DNA of 64,000 nucleotides. Origin: Cryobacterium ruanii. Its GTDB lineage: Bacteria > Actinomycetota > Actinomycetes > Actinomycetales > Microbacteriaceae. The stretch lies in contig NZ_SOHK01000007.1 of assembly GCF_004404055.1 (NCBI RefSeq), positions 413,588 through 477,587 of the forward strand. The letters run 5' to 3'. The number at the start of each line of letters is the position of its first letter. The stretch's first letter is position 1. The position numbers were made by a program, and so were the translations under genes. Below the pieces are notes generated by a model, which worked only from the letters and a program-made list of their open reading frames with translations, did not search any database and had not been told where the DNA came from. Shown one piece after another: positions 11,839 to 23,447 of the stretch.

Positions 11839-12183
11839 CTACTTGGCCTGGGCGTTGGCATACGCTTCACGCACGGTGCCCGCGATGCGCCCGCGATCGG
11901 ACACCTGGACGCCGTTGGCAGCGGCCCAAGCCCGGATAGCCTGCAGTTCGGCCCGGTCTGAACCGGCGGAACTGGCGGCACGCGGTTTAGTGGGGACATA
12001 ACCCACTCGCCGGGAAACAGTTGTATACGGCTTCATTGCGGCCCGAAATTCAGCGAGATTCTCGGCCGACAGGTCAATCTCGTACGAGTCTCCCTCAAAA
12101 GCGTAGGAAACGGTTGCTCCTGACCCATTCTCGATAACGGCGCCGTCCAGGTCGTCCAGTAGTTGAACCGTGGTTTTCTTCAT
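11839..12183 (-). CDS. lsr2: Lsr2 nucleoid-associated protein
   Basis: This 114-residue protein is a histone-like silencer, the actinobacterial functional counterpart of H-NS. The N-terminal dimerisation half starts KKTTVQLLDDLDG and contains the typical acidic beta segment. The C-terminal DNA-binding domain carries the AT-hook-like RGR core (VSDRGRIAGTVREAY). The start is set at the ATG with GGAG nine bases upstream; an in-frame ATG twenty codons earlier gives an extension unlike Lsr2. The 280 bases upstream are notably AT-richer than the rest of the window, fitting an autoregulated lsr2 promoter, although I see no clear -35/-10 pair. Confidence 0.93.
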   Translation of the reverse strand: MKKTTVQLLDDLDGAVIENGSGATVSYAFEGDSYEIDLSAENLAEFRAAMKPYTTVSRRVGYVPTKPRAASSAGSDRAELQAIRAWAAANGVQVSDRGRIAGTVREAYANAQAK

Positions 12184-12423
12184 TCTGAGATTCTCCAATG
12201 AGGTGTCGAATACATTCGGGATGGATACATTCGCTGGTGGCATTAGCCACTAACGAATTATCGCTGGCCAAACCGCTTTCCGATACCCGCCACGCGGTAT
12301 TTATTCTGCATTTACCCTCCGGCGCCGCTGGAGGCCGTGCCACGGCTCGTGCGCGGAACTCACCGATGTTTCTAAGGAAAGAACCGACGACCGATAAAAA
12401 TACCTGGGAAACAGGTCGAGCAC

Positions 12424-12456
12424 AAAAAAAATAACCCCGACATCGTCGGGGTTATT
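12424..12456 (-). terminator. Intrinsic terminator after tRNA-Ala
   Basis: A perfect 12-bp stem (12430-12441 with 12445-12456, loop of three) is followed on the minus strand by an uninterrupted run of T. It lies ten bases beyond the tRNA 3' end, so it terminates the tRNA transcript. Confidence 0.92.
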
Positions 12457-12466
12457 CTAGTTCTAG

Positions 12467-12539
12467 TGGATCCGAGGGGATTCGAACCCCTGACCCCCTG
12501 CATGCCATGCAGGTGCGCTACCAGCTGCGCCACGGACCC
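12467..12539 (-). tRNA. tRNA-Ala (GGC)
   Basis: The 73-base cloverleaf has a 7-bp acceptor stem (GGGTCCG with CGGATCC, one G-T pair), D-arm GCGC/GCGC, anticodon loop ATGGCAT (anticodon GGC), and a T-arm with TTCGAAT. The discriminator is A. No CCA is encoded. An intrinsic terminator follows directly. Confidence 0.97.
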
Positions 12540-12612
12540 AGATTGTTGTTCCGAATCTCCCCGAAACAACTTTGTTAGCTTACAACACAGAATGTGATCT
12601 GCGAAACCGAAG

Positions 12613-13026
12613 CTACTCCGCTGCCTCGTCTGAGACGTCTTTCGGCGCAACTTCGGCCGTCACTTTGGACGGGATGCCGGTCGGGATCACCGGGCAGTCC
12701 TTCCACAAACGCTCGAGGGAGTAGTACTGACGCTCTTCCTCGTGGAAAACGTGTACGACGAGGTCACCGAAGTCCACGAGCACCCATCGGCCGGCAGCGC
12801 GTCCCTCACGGCGCAGCGGCTTGTAACCGGCCTCGATCAGCTTGTCTTCGATCTCACCAGCGATCGCGACGACGTTGCGCTCGGAGCGTCCCGTGACGAT
12901 GAAAAAGATATCGGCCAGGGGAAGCGGGTTCGAGACGTCGAGGGCGACCAGGTCTTCTCCTCCCTTCGAGTCGGCGGCGGCGACGGCGATGGCGAGCAGA
13001 TCGAGGGCGTGAGGCGAAGTGGTCAT
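12613..13026 (-). CDS. rsfS: Ribosome silencing factor RsfS
   Basis: The product has 137 residues of the RsfS/Iojap family. It binds ribosomal protein L14 and blocks subunit joining during slow growth. Family signatures are present: EDLVALDVSNPLPLADIFFI, then VTGRSERNVVAIAGEI, GRWVLVDFGDLVVHVF and the EERQYYSLERLW segment. The ATG is preceded by AAGGA; a longer in-frame extension upstream is arginine-rich and not family-like. It sits at the end of the rplU-rpmA-obgE-proB-proA-nadD cluster, where rsfS is usual in actinobacteria. Confidence 0.95.
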   Translation of the reverse strand: MTTSPHALDLLAIAVAAADSKGGEDLVALDVSNPLPLADIFFIVTGRSERNVVAIAGEIEDKLIEAGYKPLRREGRAAGRWVLVDFGDLVVHVFHEEERQYYSLERLWKDCPVIPTGIPSKVTAEVAPKDVSDEAAE

Positions 13027-13150
13027 GAATGAATCCTTGAGATTGTGCCGTGGGGCGCTAGCGCACGTGCGGAGATGATCGGGGGAACAAGGGTAGGCGA
13101 GCCAAACGGGCCCGCGAAGTGAAAGTGCGTGGGGCAGATACCGGAAGCCA

Positions 13151-14248
13151 CTAGTAAGCGCCCGACAGGTAGCCAATGACGAACAGCGCCAGAACGCTGA
13201 CGGCCAGAGCAGCCGTTGCGATGACCAGGATCATCGGAAGCGACGCGCGTTGTTTCTTCGGCGGAGTCAACATGCCCCGCGTCGAAGCGTGGGTGCTCAC
13301 CGCACGACTGGCGCTGACCGGAGCCGAGTCCCCGCCTAGCTGATCGGCGTCGAGCTGGTCCATCATGTGGTCCATTTCCGACGAATCAAACAGATTCGGG
13401 TGGGCACCGGTGGAACCTAGACTGCGCGGCAAGTCGAATGACCCGGTGATCATGATCTCGCCGGTGTTGGAGATGGGACTCGCGCTGCTGAGCTGGTGCG
13501 GGATGGATGGCAAAATCAGCGCGTTCGTGGTGGTGGGGATGCCACCGGCACCGATACCGCGATTGATCAGTTCATCGAGTGATTGGTCGGGCTGCGGTGC
13601 TTCGGCCCGAGGGGAATCCGAGTCGACCGACCAGTGCCCGATGGGCGGTGTCCAGGCGGCATTCCCACCGGTCGGCGCCGCGTCGGAGCGGGTCGGTTCG
13701 GCCGGGATCGGTTCGGCCGCGATCGGTTCGGCATACATCTGCTCGGATTCGACGATCGGAGCAGCGGCGGGCGTGCTGGGTTCGGGCTCGATCAGCTCCG
13801 CCTCGATCAGCTCGGCATCAGCAGTTGCGGCAGGTTCAATATCGGCGGGTTCAATATCAGCGGATCCAATATCAGCAGGTGCAGCCTCAGGCTCCGTTGA
13901 TGGCTCGCGCGCTTGCAGGGCGCGCAGTTCCCGGCGGCTCAGGGTGTGGGGCGTCGACACGGACCCCGGCGAGGCAGGCTCCGCGGGCTCCGCCGCTTCG
14001 GGAGCCACGGACTCGGTCCGCTTCAGGGATGCGTCCGGCTCCGGAATCGTGTGGTGGCTGCTCGATCGTCGTGATGACGGGGTGTGTGCCGAGGTACCCA
14101 GGGATGCCGGACGCAGCGCTGCGGGCGCGAGCACCGGAACATCCAGGGTGGGAATTGCCTCGTGGGCGTCGGAAGCGTGTACGCCCTGGTCGCGGGCGAG
14201 TTCGCGCGCTTGACGTCGGCTGAGCGGCTGAGGGTCTCCCAACGTCAT
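13151..14248 (-). CDS. Tail-anchored protein with Pro/Glu/Ala-rich domain
   Basis: The product has 365 residues. The N-terminus is [14 protein letters not shown]; the motif [13 protein letters not shown] recurs near residue 106. A long low-complexity region (about 120-215) rich in [12 protein letters not shown] and DIEPADIEP repeats follows. A single transmembrane segment (about 337-360) lies next to the C-terminus after a KKQR stop-transfer patch. Such proteins recur between nadD and rsfS in Microbacteriaceae; the function is unknown. It overlaps nadD by four bases. The disordered repeat domain would be cytoplasmic if the tail inserts as a C-tail anchor. Confidence 0.7.
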   Translation of the reverse strand: MTLGDPQPLSRRQARELARDQGVHASDAHEAIPTLDVPVLAPAALRPASLGTSAHTPSSRRSSSHHTIPEPDASLKRTESVAPEAAEPAEPASPGSVSTPHTLSRRELRALQAREPSTEPEAAPADIGSADIEPADIEPAATADAELIEAELIEPEPSTPAAAPIVESEQMYAEPIAAEPIPAEPTRSDAAPTGGNAAWTPPIGHWSVDSDSPRAEAPQPDQSLDELINRGIGAGGIPTTTNALILPSIPHQLSSASPISNTGEIMITGSFDLPRSLGSTGAHPNLFDSSEMDHMMDQLDADQLGGDSAPVSASRAVSTHASTRGMLTPPKKQRASLPMILVIATAALAVSVLALFVIGYLSGAY

Positions 14249-14838
14249 GCCACACTCCGATACAGATGGTGCTTTGAGATGTACTGGACGACCCCGTCGG
14301 GGACCAGATACCAGACCGGGAATCCCCGATTGACCCGTGCCCGGCAGTCAGTGGACGAAATGGCCAGTGCCGGGACTTCCAGTAAGCTTACGTCCTGGTT
14401 CGGCAAACCCGAAACGCTCAGCTCATGGCCCGGACGACTCACAGCGACGAAGTGCGCCAGCTGCCAGAGCTCGTGCACGTCTTTCCAGCCGAGAATCTGG
14501 GTGATCGCATCCGCTCCGGTGATGAAAAAGAGCTCAGCGTCCGGACGTTCCTCGTGCAGGTCACGCAGCGTATCGATCGTGTAGGTCGGACCGACCCGGT
14601 CGATATCAACCCGACTCACGGTGAACCGGGGATTGGACGCGGTCGCGATGACGGCCATCAGATAGCGATGTTCACCACGGGTCACGCCGCTCTTCTGCCA
14701 CGGCTGCCCGGTCGGCACGAAGATGACCTCGTCGAGGTCAAAACTCTGGGCCACCTCACTGGCGGCGACGAGGTGCCCGTGATGAATGGGGTCGAACGTT
14801 CCACCCATCACGCCGATGCGAGGACGCCGAACTGTCAC
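14245..14838 (-). CDS. nadD: Nicotinate-nucleotide adenylyltransferase
   Basis: This 197-residue NadD enzyme transfers AMP from ATP to nicotinate mononucleotide in NAD synthesis. The nucleotide-binding motif [15 protein letters not shown] is near the N-terminus with the H-x-G-H core, and the C-terminal [10 protein letters not shown] matches the ISSTxIR phosphate-binding motif. The start codon is GTG. It lies 15 bases downstream of a small membrane-protein gene and overlaps the following gene by four bases. Confidence 0.95.
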   Translation of the reverse strand: MTVRRPRIGVMGGTFDPIHHGHLVAASEVAQSFDLDEVIFVPTGQPWQKSGVTRGEHRYLMAVIATASNPRFTVSRVDIDRVGPTYTIDTLRDLHEERPDAELFFITGADAITQILGWKDVHELWQLAHFVAVSRPGHELSVSGLPNQDVSLLEVPALAISSTDCRARVNRGFPVWYLVPDGVVQYISKHHLYRSVA

Positions 14839-14853
14839 GTTGAGATCAGTTTT

Positions 14854-15060
14854 CTAGTGGCCACCGGTAGTGGAAGTGCCACCGTGCGCGGCGGCGTAGG
14901 CGTCGGCCTTGCCGCTGTGGCGGTTGGCGACGTCGCGAAAGCTCCACAGCACGGCACCGAGCGCGAGGAACAGCACGGCCGCGACCATCGGGTAGACGAT
15001 GAGCGGCAATGGCAGGGCGATGTGCTCGACCTCGGTCAGCACGGCACTCAGAAAAGACAT
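14854..15060 (-). CDS. Small single-span membrane protein
   Basis: The product has 68 residues with one transmembrane helix (about 19-40, LPLIVYPMVAAVLFLALGAV) followed by WSFRDVANRH and a Gly/Ser/Thr tail. The start at the MSFLSAV methionine has GGAG upstream; an earlier in-frame ATG would add eight unconvincing residues. I recognise no function. It lies between proA and nadD on the same strand and is probably co-transcribed with nadD. Confidence 0.65.
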   Translation of the reverse strand: MSFLSAVLTEVEHIALPLPLIVYPMVAAVLFLALGAVLWSFRDVANRHSGKADAYAAAHGGTSTTGGH

Positions 15061-15179
15061 CGGTTCTCCATTCACGGGCCGCACCGGTCAGGGGCGGCTT
15101 GAGGTGGCTGCGACGGCTCGCGGGCCTAACGACTCACGCCGTAGCCTCAGTCTAGTCGGAGCCCGGCCGTTGACCGGAC

Positions 15180-16448
15180 CTAGATCCGCACCTGTCCGGT
15201 GCCGCGCACGATCCATTTTGTGCTGGTCAGCTCTGGCAAACCCATCGGTCCGCGGGCGTGCAGCTTTTGGGTGGAGATACCCACTTCGGCGCCGAAACCG
15301 AATTCGCCGCCGTCGGTGAACCGGGTCGACGCATTGACCATGACCGCGGCCGAGTCAACCTCGTTCAAGAAACGCTCGGCGTTCTGCAGGTCGTTGGTGA
15401 TGATCGACTCGGTGTGCCCGGTGGAATAGCGCCGAATATGGGCGATGGCCTCGTCGAGCGAATCCACGATCGCCACCGAGATGTCGAGGCTCATGTATTC
15501 CGTGCCCCAGTCTTCATCGGTCGCCGGGACAGCGGCCGGATAGAGCGCCCGCGTGCGAGCATCCGCATGAATCGTGACACCGGATGCCGCGAGCCGCGCC
15601 AGTACGTCGGGAAGCAGCCGTTCGGCGGCGCTCCGGTGCACGAGCAGGGTTTCGAGGGCGTTACAGACGCTCGGCCGGTGGGTCTTGGAGTTGTGCACGA
15701 TATCGATCGCCCACTGTTTTGTCGCCGACTGATCGAGGAAGACATGCACGACGCCGGCACCGGTTTCGATGACCGGCACCGCAGACTCGGTTACGACGGT
15801 CTGGATGAGGTTGGCGCTTCCCCTGGGAATGAGCACGTCGACGTAGCCGCGAGCCTTCATGAGCTCGGTGGCTCCGGCACGGCCAAAGGGATCGATGGTC
15901 TGCACACAGTCGGGGTTGAGTCCGGCGTCGACGAGGGACGCCTGCACGAGATCGATGAGCACACGGTTGCTGTTCTCAGCAGCGGAGCCGCCGCGAAGCA
16001 CAACGGCGTTGCCGCTCTTGAGCGCGAGCGCAGCGAGGTCGACGGTGACGTTAGGACGAGCCTCATAGATGACGCCGATGACACCGAAAGGAACACGCAC
16101 CTGGCTGATCTTGATGCCATTGGGCAGGCTGCTGCCGCGCACGACCTGGCCCACCGGGTCGGTGAGCAGGGCGACCTGATCGACGGAGTCGGCGAGGGCG
16201 ATAATGCGGGGCGCATCGAGCTTCAGACGGTCGAGCAGGCCGGCGGTGAGACCGTTGGTGGCGCCCGAAGTGAGGTCGACCTGGTTGGCCGCGACGATCT
16301 TGTCGATGTGGTCGCGCAGCGACTGGGCGATCAGTTTGAGTGCCTTGTTCTTCACCACGGTCGGTGCCGAGGCGAGCGACAGGGAGGCAGTACGAGCGGC
16401 CTCGAGGGTGGGTGTGAGCTGGGCGACATCGTTCAATGACTGCAACAT
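15180..16448 (-). CDS. proA: Gamma-glutamyl phosphate reductase
   Basis: This 422-residue enzyme of the aldehyde-dehydrogenase fold reduces gamma-glutamyl phosphate to glutamate semialdehyde with NADPH (second step of proline synthesis). The catalytic cysteine lies in HRPSVCNALETLLVH. Family segments VPFGVIGVIYEARPNVT and VVLRGGSAAENSNR are intact, as is the C-terminal GPMGLPELTSTKWIV. The start is uncertain: the ATG chosen has GGAGG only two bases away, a TTG one codon later is better spaced, and an ATG eight codons upstream is also possible. It follows the two proB genes. Confidence 0.95.
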   Translation of the reverse strand: MLQSLNDVAQLTPTLEAARTASLSLASAPTVVKNKALKLIAQSLRDHIDKIVAANQVDLTSGATNGLTAGLLDRLKLDAPRIIALADSVDQVALLTDPVGQVVRGSSLPNGIKISQVRVPFGVIGVIYEARPNVTVDLAALALKSGNAVVLRGGSAAENSNRVLIDLVQASLVDAGLNPDCVQTIDPFGRAGATELMKARGYVDVLIPRGSANLIQTVVTESAVPVIETGAGVVHVFLDQSATKQWAIDIVHNSKTHRPSVCNALETLLVHRSAAERLLPDVLARLAASGVTIHADARTRALYPAAVPATDEDWGTEYMSLDISVAIVDSLDEAIAHIRRYSTGHTESIITNDLQNAERFLNEVDSAAVMVNASTRFTDGGEFGFGAEVGISTQKLHARGPMGLPELTSTKWIVRGTGQVRI

Positions 16449-16495
16449 GCCCTCCAGTTTACCGGAGAGCATGTCGCAGGACTATTTCGGCTTAT

Positions 16496-17302
16496 TCAAG
16501 GCAGGCGAGGGGCCGATGGTGCGGTCGATGGTTCGAACCAGGTTCCGACCGGTTCGCCGCGTAGGGCTTCGGCGACCAATCCGGTGGCGGTCACGAGTAC
16601 GGCCGTGCCGGCCTGGGCGGCGATCCGGGCAGCCGAAATCTTGGTGCTCGCTCCCCCGGTGCCGACACCATTGACCTTGGTCGCGCCGAACTCCATGCCG
16701 ACCAGCGGATCACCTGAGACGACAAGGCTGATGCGCTCGGCGCCGGGCAGGTGCGGCGGGCGGGTGTAGAGGGCGTCGACGTCGCTCAGCAGCACGAGCA
16801 GGTCGGCGCCGATCAGGATGGCGACGAGCGCGGCCAACCGGTCGTTGTCACCGAAGCGAATCTCGTGCGTTGCCACCGTGTCGTTCTCGTTCACGATCGG
16901 CAGGATACGAAGCGCCATCAGGCGTTCCATTGCCCGTTGGGCGTTTCCGCGGTGGGTGGCGTTGTCGAGGTCACTCGCGGTGAGCAGCACCTGGCCGGCG
17001 ACGATGTCATACCGGTCGAGGCTGTCCTGGTAGCGAAAGATCAGCAGATTCTGGCCGACGGATGCCGCCGCCTGCTGGGTGGCCAGGTCGGTCGGTCGTT
17101 CCTGCAGCTGCAGGTACGGCATGCCGATCGCGATCGCGCCCGATGACACCAGGATGACTTCGGTTCCGCGACCATGCGCTTGGGCGAGGGCGTCGACGAG
17201 CGGTGCGATCTGCCCGGCGTTCTCCCCGCTGATCGACGAGGAACCCACCTTGACGACGATGCGCGCCGCCGTCCGAACGACGTGCTGTGATTGCGCCCTC
17301 AT
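16496..17302 (-). CDS. proB: Glutamate 5-kinase, downstream copy
   Basis: This 268-residue amino-acid kinase phosphorylates glutamate on the gamma-carboxyl. Conserved parts are VVKVGSSSISGENAG (lysine and phosphate loop), VSSGAIAIGMP, the glutamate-site NENDTVATHEIRFGDNDRL, LLSDVDALYT and GTGGASTK. The C-terminal PUA domain of the E. coli enzyme (about 367 residues) is absent. It is colinear with the next gene upstream over its whole length and the two are equally long, so they are tandem paralogues. An ATG fourteen codons upstream is an alternative start. It lies directly ahead of proA. Confidence 0.92.
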   Translation of the reverse strand: MRAQSQHVVRTAARIVVKVGSSSISGENAGQIAPLVDALAQAHGRGTEVILVSSGAIAIGMPYLQLQERPTDLATQQAAASVGQNLLIFRYQDSLDRYDIVAGQVLLTASDLDNATHRGNAQRAMERLMALRILPIVNENDTVATHEIRFGDNDRLAALVAILIGADLLVLLSDVDALYTRPPHLPGAERISLVVSGDPLVGMEFGATKVNGVGTGGASTKISAARIAAQAGTAVLVTATGLVAEALRGEPVGTWFEPSTAPSAPRLP

Positions 17303-17444
17303 CGGCGGATGCTTCTTCGGCTGACGACACTCATGCGAAAACAATTGACGACGTACAACCCCACAAGCAACTGGCCCTCCGGCACGAATTCTGGACGCTT
17401 ACTGCGACCACCGGCAGTTTAGCGCAGCCCACCCGCACCGCCGA

Positions 17445-19906
<2,462 letters not shown>

Positions 19907-20000
19907 TCAGGTGGCGCAAAAAATGCTTCAAAACACGGTGCTATGAAACGAATGCGATAAAACAACTGGATCGTGCAGAAAACTTTCGACGGACAAACAC

Positions 20001-20028
20001 GTCAGGGCGGACCGAAGCCCGCCCTGAC
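20001..20028 (-). terminator. Stem-loop after rpmA
   Basis: GTCAGGGCGG (20001-20010) pairs perfectly with CCGCCCTGAC (20019-20028) around an eight-base loop, 28 bases beyond the rpmA stop. The following minus-strand sequence GTGTTTGT has only a weak T-tract, so it may attenuate rather than fully stop transcription toward obgE. Confidence 0.65.
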
Positions 20029-20056
20029 GCTGCACGAAGTGCTGTGCTGTGGAAAC

Positions 20057-20314
20057 CTACTCGGCAGCCACCACGATGTTGATGACCTTGCGGCCACCCT
20101 TGGCACCGAACTGCACTGAGCCGGCTTCGAGGGCGAAGAGCGTGTCGTCGCCGCCACGGCCGACGTTGACGCCGGGGTGGAAGTGCGTGCCGCGCTGACG
20201 AACGATGATCTCGCCCGCGCCGACAACCTGACCGCCGAAGCGCTTTACGCCGAGGCGCTGAGCGTTGGAGTCACGACCGTTGCGAGTGGAACTCGCACCT
20301 TTTTTGTGTGCCAT
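20057..20314 (-). CDS. rpmA: 50S ribosomal protein L27
   Basis: This 85-residue protein of the large subunit reaches the peptidyl-transferase centre. It starts [15 protein letters not shown] with no N-terminal cleavage extension, and contains the typical [23 protein letters not shown] and [16 protein letters not shown] segments. AGGAGA stands before the ATG. It follows rplU by 18 bases, as in most bacteria. Confidence 0.98.
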   Translation of the reverse strand: MAHKKGASSTRNGRDSNAQRLGVKRFGGQVVGAGEIIVRQRGTHFHPGVNVGRGGDDTLFALEAGSVQFGAKGGRKVINIVVAAE

Positions 20315-20332
20315 CTGTCTATCTCCTCAGGC

Positions 20333-20641
20333 CTAGGCGATGCCGGTAACCTGAACGCGAGTGAGCTCCTGACGGTGCCCCTGACGCTTCTTGTACCCGG
20401 TCTTGTTCTTGAATTTCTGGATGACGATCTTCGGACCGCGAAGGTTGTTCAAAACCTCGGCCGTGACCTTGATCTTGGCCAGCGACGCACCGTCAGAGGT
20501 GATCTTGTCGCCGTCGACGAGAAGCACGGCGGCCAGCTCGACGTTGCCGTCCTTGTCAGCCTTGATTCGGTCCATCGTCACGATGGTACCGACCTCTACC
20601 TTCTCCTGCCGCCCTCCGGCGCGCACAACTGCGTAAACCAC
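20333..20641 (-). CDS. rplU: 50S ribosomal protein L21
   Basis: This 102-residue large-subunit protein opens [14 protein letters not shown] and ends with the RNA-binding [15 protein letters not shown] and a VTGI tail. The GTG at 20641 is chosen because it yields the family N-terminus exactly; the longer open frame upstream lies in the mRNA leader. The ribosome site is weak (AGAG). A strong promoter and a stem-loop in the leader lie upstream. Confidence 0.97.
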   Translation of the reverse strand: MVYAVVRAGGRQEKVEVGTIVTMDRIKADKDGNVELAAVLLVDGDKITSDGASLAKIKVTAEVLNNLRGPKIVIQKFKNKTGYKKRQGHRQELTRVQVTGIA

Positions 20642-20660
20642 TTTACGTACCAATCTCTGG

Positions 20661-20677
20661 GGAGCCCCAAAGGCTCC
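20661..20677 (-). promoter_or_regulatory. Stem-loop in the rplU 5' leader
   Basis: GGAGCC pairs with GGCTCC around a five-base loop, about 20 bases upstream of the rplU start and inside a leader of about 130 bases. A ribosomal-protein leader used for autoregulation is plausible by position, but no specific L21-leader consensus could be checked. Confidence 0.35.
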
Positions 20678-20776
20678 GAATCTGGAAATTTGCTGCATGG
20701 CACGAACCGGTTGGTTCAGCGCACTCAGAAAATCATGGCATTTGCGTTGATTTTGCCTAACGCACACCAAGGGTTG

Positions 20777-20805
20777 ACTTTACCTGATCTGCTACCCCCG
20801 GTCAA
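20777..20805 (-). promoter_or_regulatory. Housekeeping promoter of rplU-rpmA
   Basis: The minus strand has TTGACC (20805-20800), a 17-base spacer and TAAAGT (20782-20777). This is a near-consensus primary-sigma promoter about 130 bases upstream of rplU, consistent with a highly expressed ribosomal operon. Confidence 0.75.
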
Positions 20806-20901
20806 ACCAACGGCACGGCGTGTCTGAACCGCTTATGGATGAATCACAGGGGAAAAAAGTCACCTGCGACTCAGCCACGGTGCGGCTCGTAGACTTCGAT
20901 C

Positions 20902-21174
20902 ATGGCGATACTTATCGATCAGCCTAGCTGGCTGGCGCACGGAACGGTGTGGTCCCACCTCGTGAGCGACTCAAATCTGGACGAATTGCACGCTTTCGCA
21001 ATCGCCGCCGACATTCCTCGACGCGGTTTCGACCTCGACCACTACGACGTGCCTGAAGCCCGCTACGCCGACCTCGTCGCCGCCGGTGCCCTGCCAGTGA
21101 GCTTTCGCGAGATGATCGTGCGGCTACGCTCCAGCGGCCTGCGCGTGAGTGCTCGTGAACGGCGTGGGCGGTAG
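20902..21174 (+). CDS. DUF4031 domain protein
   Basis: This 90-residue protein matches the DUF4031 layout: ILIDQPSWLAHGTVWSHLVSD at the N-terminus, LHAFAIAADIPRRGFDLDHYD in the centre, and VSFREMIVRLRSSGLR at the end. The function is unknown. No Shine-Dalgarno precedes the ATG; TAGACT (20890-20895) ends six bases before it, suggesting a leaderless message. It is divergent from the rplU promoter. Confidence 0.85.
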   Translation: MAILIDQPSWLAHGTVWSHLVSDSNLDELHAFAIAADIPRRGFDLDHYDVPEARYADLVAAGALPVSFREMIVRLRSSGLRVSARERRGR

Positions 21175-21193
21175 CGCTCCTGCGGGAACAGAT

Positions 21194-22687
21194 TCATTGC
21201 CAGGTGGCGTTGAAACCGACCACACTGCGGCGCACCTCGCCGGTCGCCATGTTGACGAACAGCGTGGTGGCATCCGTTGACTGGGTATTGACGGGATAGC
21301 CATCGGAGCGTTCGGTCTCGCGGTTGGGCACGATCTGCACGGCCAGGAACTGGTTGTTCGGCGAGAGTTCGAAACCGACGATCGTTTCCACAGCGGATGC
21401 CGGCGCGTAGACGGTGCGCGCCGCACCGCCCTGCACGAGCGAGAGATACTGGCGCACGGTACCGGTGGCCGCGTCGAACTCGGCGACGCGCTGCACGTAG
21501 CTGTCGGTGTCCGTGCTGTCTGCTCCCCCGGCGAGGAATCGCAGTTCTGCGGTGTATCGGGTGGTGCCGGGCACACTCTGCGGCACAATGATGGACTCGG
21601 CACCCTGCGAGAGGTCGAGCACGTACTGACGGTCGCGGTCGGAGACGGCGACGCGAACCCCGTCGGGCGCGAACGCGGTGAGGTTGGCGAATTGCCCGAG
21701 CGGGACCAACGGATCGAACTGCGGTTCGTTTTCGAGCGGGTTGCCGCCGGACTGGTCGAGTGGATTGATCAGCACCAGGGTCGAGTCGTACTGCTGCGCG
21801 ACAATGTCGGCGCCGCCGGCCAGAAAGCCCCAGGTCGTGACGCTGAGCGGATCGCCCTCGCGCGAGCGGACCGCCGTGGACACATTGGTACGCAGGTCGA
21901 GCACGAACAGTACGTTGTCATAGTGCGGGCCGGCGGCATCCGCTGCGCTGTCGAAGCGAAAGCCGAGCAGGGACTGGCCGGGCGCGGCCTGCAGGTCGTG
22001 CACGAGGCCGACGCCGGGCAGGTTGAGGGCTTCGGCGCTGCCGTCGGAGTCGACGCGGTAGAGCCCATTGGTGGGATCGGAGCTGCCCGGATCGGAGGTG
22101 ACCGTGACGACGGCGAGTTCGCTGCCGATCGGCACGAAATCCTGAATGTTCGGGGTGGTGAACACCACGTCGGTTTCGGTGGAACCGGTTGTGGTGCGCA
22201 GAATGCGGTCGGCGGCGCGTGCACCGGCGTCCGTGGACGGTGCTGCCCGGCTGACGTAGTACAGCGAGGGCTCGCTCGTGCTGAATTTTGCGCTGAGGGT
22301 CGATTCTCGGTCGATGGCCGACCCGGTGATGCCCCGCACGGAGACGGAATAGTCGGTGTTGTAGGCGAGCGGCTGGGGAAAGACGATCACGACCGAGTTT
22401 GCGCTCGTTGTGACATGGAAGCTCGCGGCGGGCTCGATGCTGACCTGCTCGGGCGTGACATCCACGAGTTGACGGTTCGTCGCGAGCACCAGGCGCGCGT
22501 TGGCTGACGAGACCACGGCGGTCGTGTCGACGTCGACGGCGGTGAGCCGCGGGCCGCTGCCCAGGTTCACGGCGACGAGGGCGAGACACGCTGCGACCAG
22601 GGCGCCGATGAGGACCCACAGAGATCGGCGGAACGGTCGCAGGCCTGCCGGATCCTCCGCAACCCGCTCAGTAGACATACGGGTCAT
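21194..22687 (-). CDS. Membrane-anchored extracytoplasmic beta-rich protein
   Basis: The product has 497 residues with one N-terminal transmembrane helix (about 23-41) and a large outside domain. Residues about 50-130 resemble a bacterial Ig-like fold (AVVSSANARLVLATNR, NTDYSVSVRGITGSAIDRES). The rest shows recurrent strand-turn blocks (VPIGSELAVVTV, LLGFRFDS, VLFVLDLRTN, VAVSDRDRQYVLDLS) typical of a beta-propeller. I recognise no enzyme motif. It overlaps the UPF0703 gene by 20 bases, so it may serve the neighbouring permease system. An ATG three codons in is an alternative start. Confidence 0.75.
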   Translation of the reverse strand: MTRMSTERVAEDPAGLRPFRRSLWVLIGALVAACLALVAVNLGSGPRLTAVDVDTTAVVSSANARLVLATNRQLVDVTPEQVSIEPAASFHVTTSANSVVIVFPQPLAYNTDYSVSVRGITGSAIDRESTLSAKFSTSEPSLYYVSRAAPSTDAGARAADRILRTTTGSTETDVVFTTPNIQDFVPIGSELAVVTVTSDPGSSDPTNGLYRVDSDGSAEALNLPGVGLVHDLQAAPGQSLLGFRFDSAADAAGPHYDNVLFVLDLRTNVSTAVRSREGDPLSVTTWGFLAGGADIVAQQYDSTLVLINPLDQSGGNPLENEPQFDPLVPLGQFANLTAFAPDGVRVAVSDRDRQYVLDLSQGAESIIVPQSVPGTTRYTAELRFLAGGADSTDTDSYVQRVAEFDAATGTVRQYLSLVQGGAARTVYAPASAVETIVGFELSPNNQFLAVQIVPNRETERSDGYPVNTQSTDATTLFVNMATGEVRRSVVGFNATWQ

Positions 22688-23447
22688 TCGGCTGGTCGAC
22701 CGGAAGGATCTCGACCGGGGTGATCGCGAGCGGGTCGCTTGCCATGGCGCTCGCGCTCACATCGAACCGGCCGGTGACCTGCACCCAGTCGTCGACCTCA
22801 TACTCGGATTGCCAGCCCGGCAGATAGACGGGAACGCCGATCGGCTGGGCGTCGACGGCGCAGCAGGTCACCACGAAGCGGGCGACGTAGAACACGTTCT
22901 CCGGGTCCTGGGCATCGGGCGTCACAAATCCGATCACCTGAGCGGTCTTGTCAGAGTAGAACGCGGGATCGGAGGATCGCTCGAGCAGGGATACCCACTC
23001 CCGCACGGTGAGCTGCTCGAAATCTCCCGTGCCGATGAGCGCCGCAGCCTGGTCGGCGTCATCGTCGGTGCCGAGTCCGCCGGAGTTTACCTCGCGCTGG
23101 GTGGCGGTCGCGCTGGTCAGAGTGGTAGGCGGAACGACGACCATGGCAACGCCCATGACCAGCAGCAGCAGCACGCCCACCCCCGTCAGAGTCGTCTCGA
23201 CGGGTCCGGTGTGCTCGACCTCGAAATCGCGTCGACGGGCGAACCCTGCGCTCACGAGCACGAGCCCGATGACGGCCATGATGCTCGTGAAGACGAAGTA
23301 ACGTGGGTGAATGTACAGGCCAAGCTGGCCGCTCAGGCCCAGCCAGAGGGTCGCCACGACGACCACGAGGCTGAGTACGACCCCCTGCCAGCGTTCGGCC
23401 CAATAGCGCAGGGCTACGGCCGGCCGCCCCTTTCGACTAAGCGACAT
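22668..23447 (-). CDS. TIGR03943/UPF0703 family membrane protein (YcgQ-like)
   Basis: This 259-residue protein has three transmembrane helices in its N-terminal half (about 22-40, 50-69, 88-108) and a soluble OB-like C-terminal domain containing CCAVDAQPIGVPVYL and VQVTGRFDV. The family is the usual partner of UPF0718 permeases, here encoded just upstream with an 11-base overlap. The transported substrate is not known. The two adjacent cysteines are typical of the family and could bind metal or a cofactor. Confidence 0.82.
   Translation of the reverse strand: MSLSRKGRPAVALRYWAERWQGVVLSLVVVVATLWLGLSGQLGLYIHPRYFVFTSIMAVIGLVLVSAGFARRRDFEVEHTGPVETTLTGVGVLLLLVMGVAMVVVPPTTLTSATATQREVNSGGLGTDDDADQAAALIGTGDFEQLTVREWVSLLERSSDPAFYSDKTAQVIGFVTPDAQDPENVFYVARFVVTCCAVDAQPIGVPVYLPGWQSEYEVDDWVQVTGRFDVSASAMASDPLAITPVEILPVDQPNDPYVY

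Noticed and set aside
15258-16439. Open frame antisense to proA
   Set aside because: No motif or ribosome site; it exists only because proA has GC-rich third positions.
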